From Prevotella aurantiaca JCM 15754 (lineage in GTDB: Bacteria; Bacteroidota; Bacteroidia; Bacteroidales; Bacteroidaceae), in the NCBI RefSeq assembly GCF_000614025.1, contig NZ_BAKF01000007.1:36680-100679 (forward strand): DNA of 64,000 bases, written 5' to 3'. The position numbers and the translations under genes were made by a program. The notes below the pieces were generated by a model. The model was not told where the DNA came from. It worked only from the letters and a program-made list of their open reading frames with translations, and did no database searches. This document shows, piece after piece, positions 63,886 to 64,000 of this stretch (positions are counted from its first letter, which is position 1; each line of letters opens with the position of its first letter).

Positions 63886-64000
63886 GTAGTAACAAGCACT
63901 TTTAGAGATAAGAGTTATTGATTCGAAAAAGAAGTAATTATACTCTACGAAAGTTTTAATAAAAAAAATAAATTTTATAATTATAATTTTCTGTTTTTAT

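Noticed and set aside
1..64000. tRNA or rRNA genes and intact insertion sequences
   Set aside because: I looked through the intergenic gaps and saw no cloverleaf, rRNA-like segment or transposase reading frame.

Overview
The window looks like chromosome from an oral, Prevotella-like member of the Bacteroidota. The evidence is low-GC DNA, promoters of the TTTG-N19/20-TAnnTTTG type, a Bacteroidota-type succinate dehydrogenase/fumarate reductase operon (b558-type SdhC), many lipoproteins, a BspA-like LRR protein with a probable type IX secretion C-terminus, and a streptopain-family (C10) protease. Species is not fixed by what I can see.

Layout. 1-9,800: cysS (5' part), pncB, a trmH-family/sufE/doxX/U32 group, polA, a polyprenyl diphosphate synthase and deoC. 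9,800-15,350: a minus-strand housekeeping series mnmG-apt-uvrC-dtd-mazG-like-deoC, with two parS-like ParB sites flanking apt. 15,700-19,460: the three-gene sdh/frd operon and a strong terminator. 20,240-25,800: three consecutive predicted lipoproteins, namely a cholesterol-dependent-cytolysin-like protein, a C10 cysteine protease with two GEVED-type domains, and a C11 (clostripain-like) peptidase. 25,850-29,000: coaD, ybeY and the LRR surface protein. 29,400-36,400 (minus strand): S41 protease, parE, a GNAT-like protein, a THUMP-like methyltransferase and a VanX-like dipeptidase. 36,700-39,000: accessory genes (unknown ORF, DUF6078-like protein, AbiTii-domain protein). 39,380-63,310: a 24-kb, about 23-gene aryl-polyene/flexirubin-type pigment locus, all on the plus strand. 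A lipocalin-like lipoprotein closes the window.

In the pigment locus an AMP ligase and a dedicated ACP can load an aryl starter. Three ketosynthases (two fused to a second KS-like domain), a ketoreductase and two hotdog dehydratases can build a conjugated polyene on ACPs. A methyltransferase and two CrtI/RetSat-like flavoproteins can tailor it. Several acyltransferases, a glycosyltransferase-acyltransferase fusion, LolA-like and OMP-like proteins and an MMPL exporter fused to an acyltransferase can attach it to lipid and move it to the outer membrane. No ammonia lyase and no dialkylresorcinol genes are present in the window.

Two patterns cut across the window. First, four intergenic arrays share one geometry, a 17-bp quasi-palindrome (5-bp arm, 7-bp centre, 5-bp arm) plus a 5-bp spacer, giving an exact 22-bp period, although the palindrome sequence differs between arrays. 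Second, five otherwise well-conserved genes (U32, dtd, C10 protease, coaD, SMR/EamA) carry single-base indels. Because coaD is normally essential, some of these are probably consensus errors rather than true pseudogenes.
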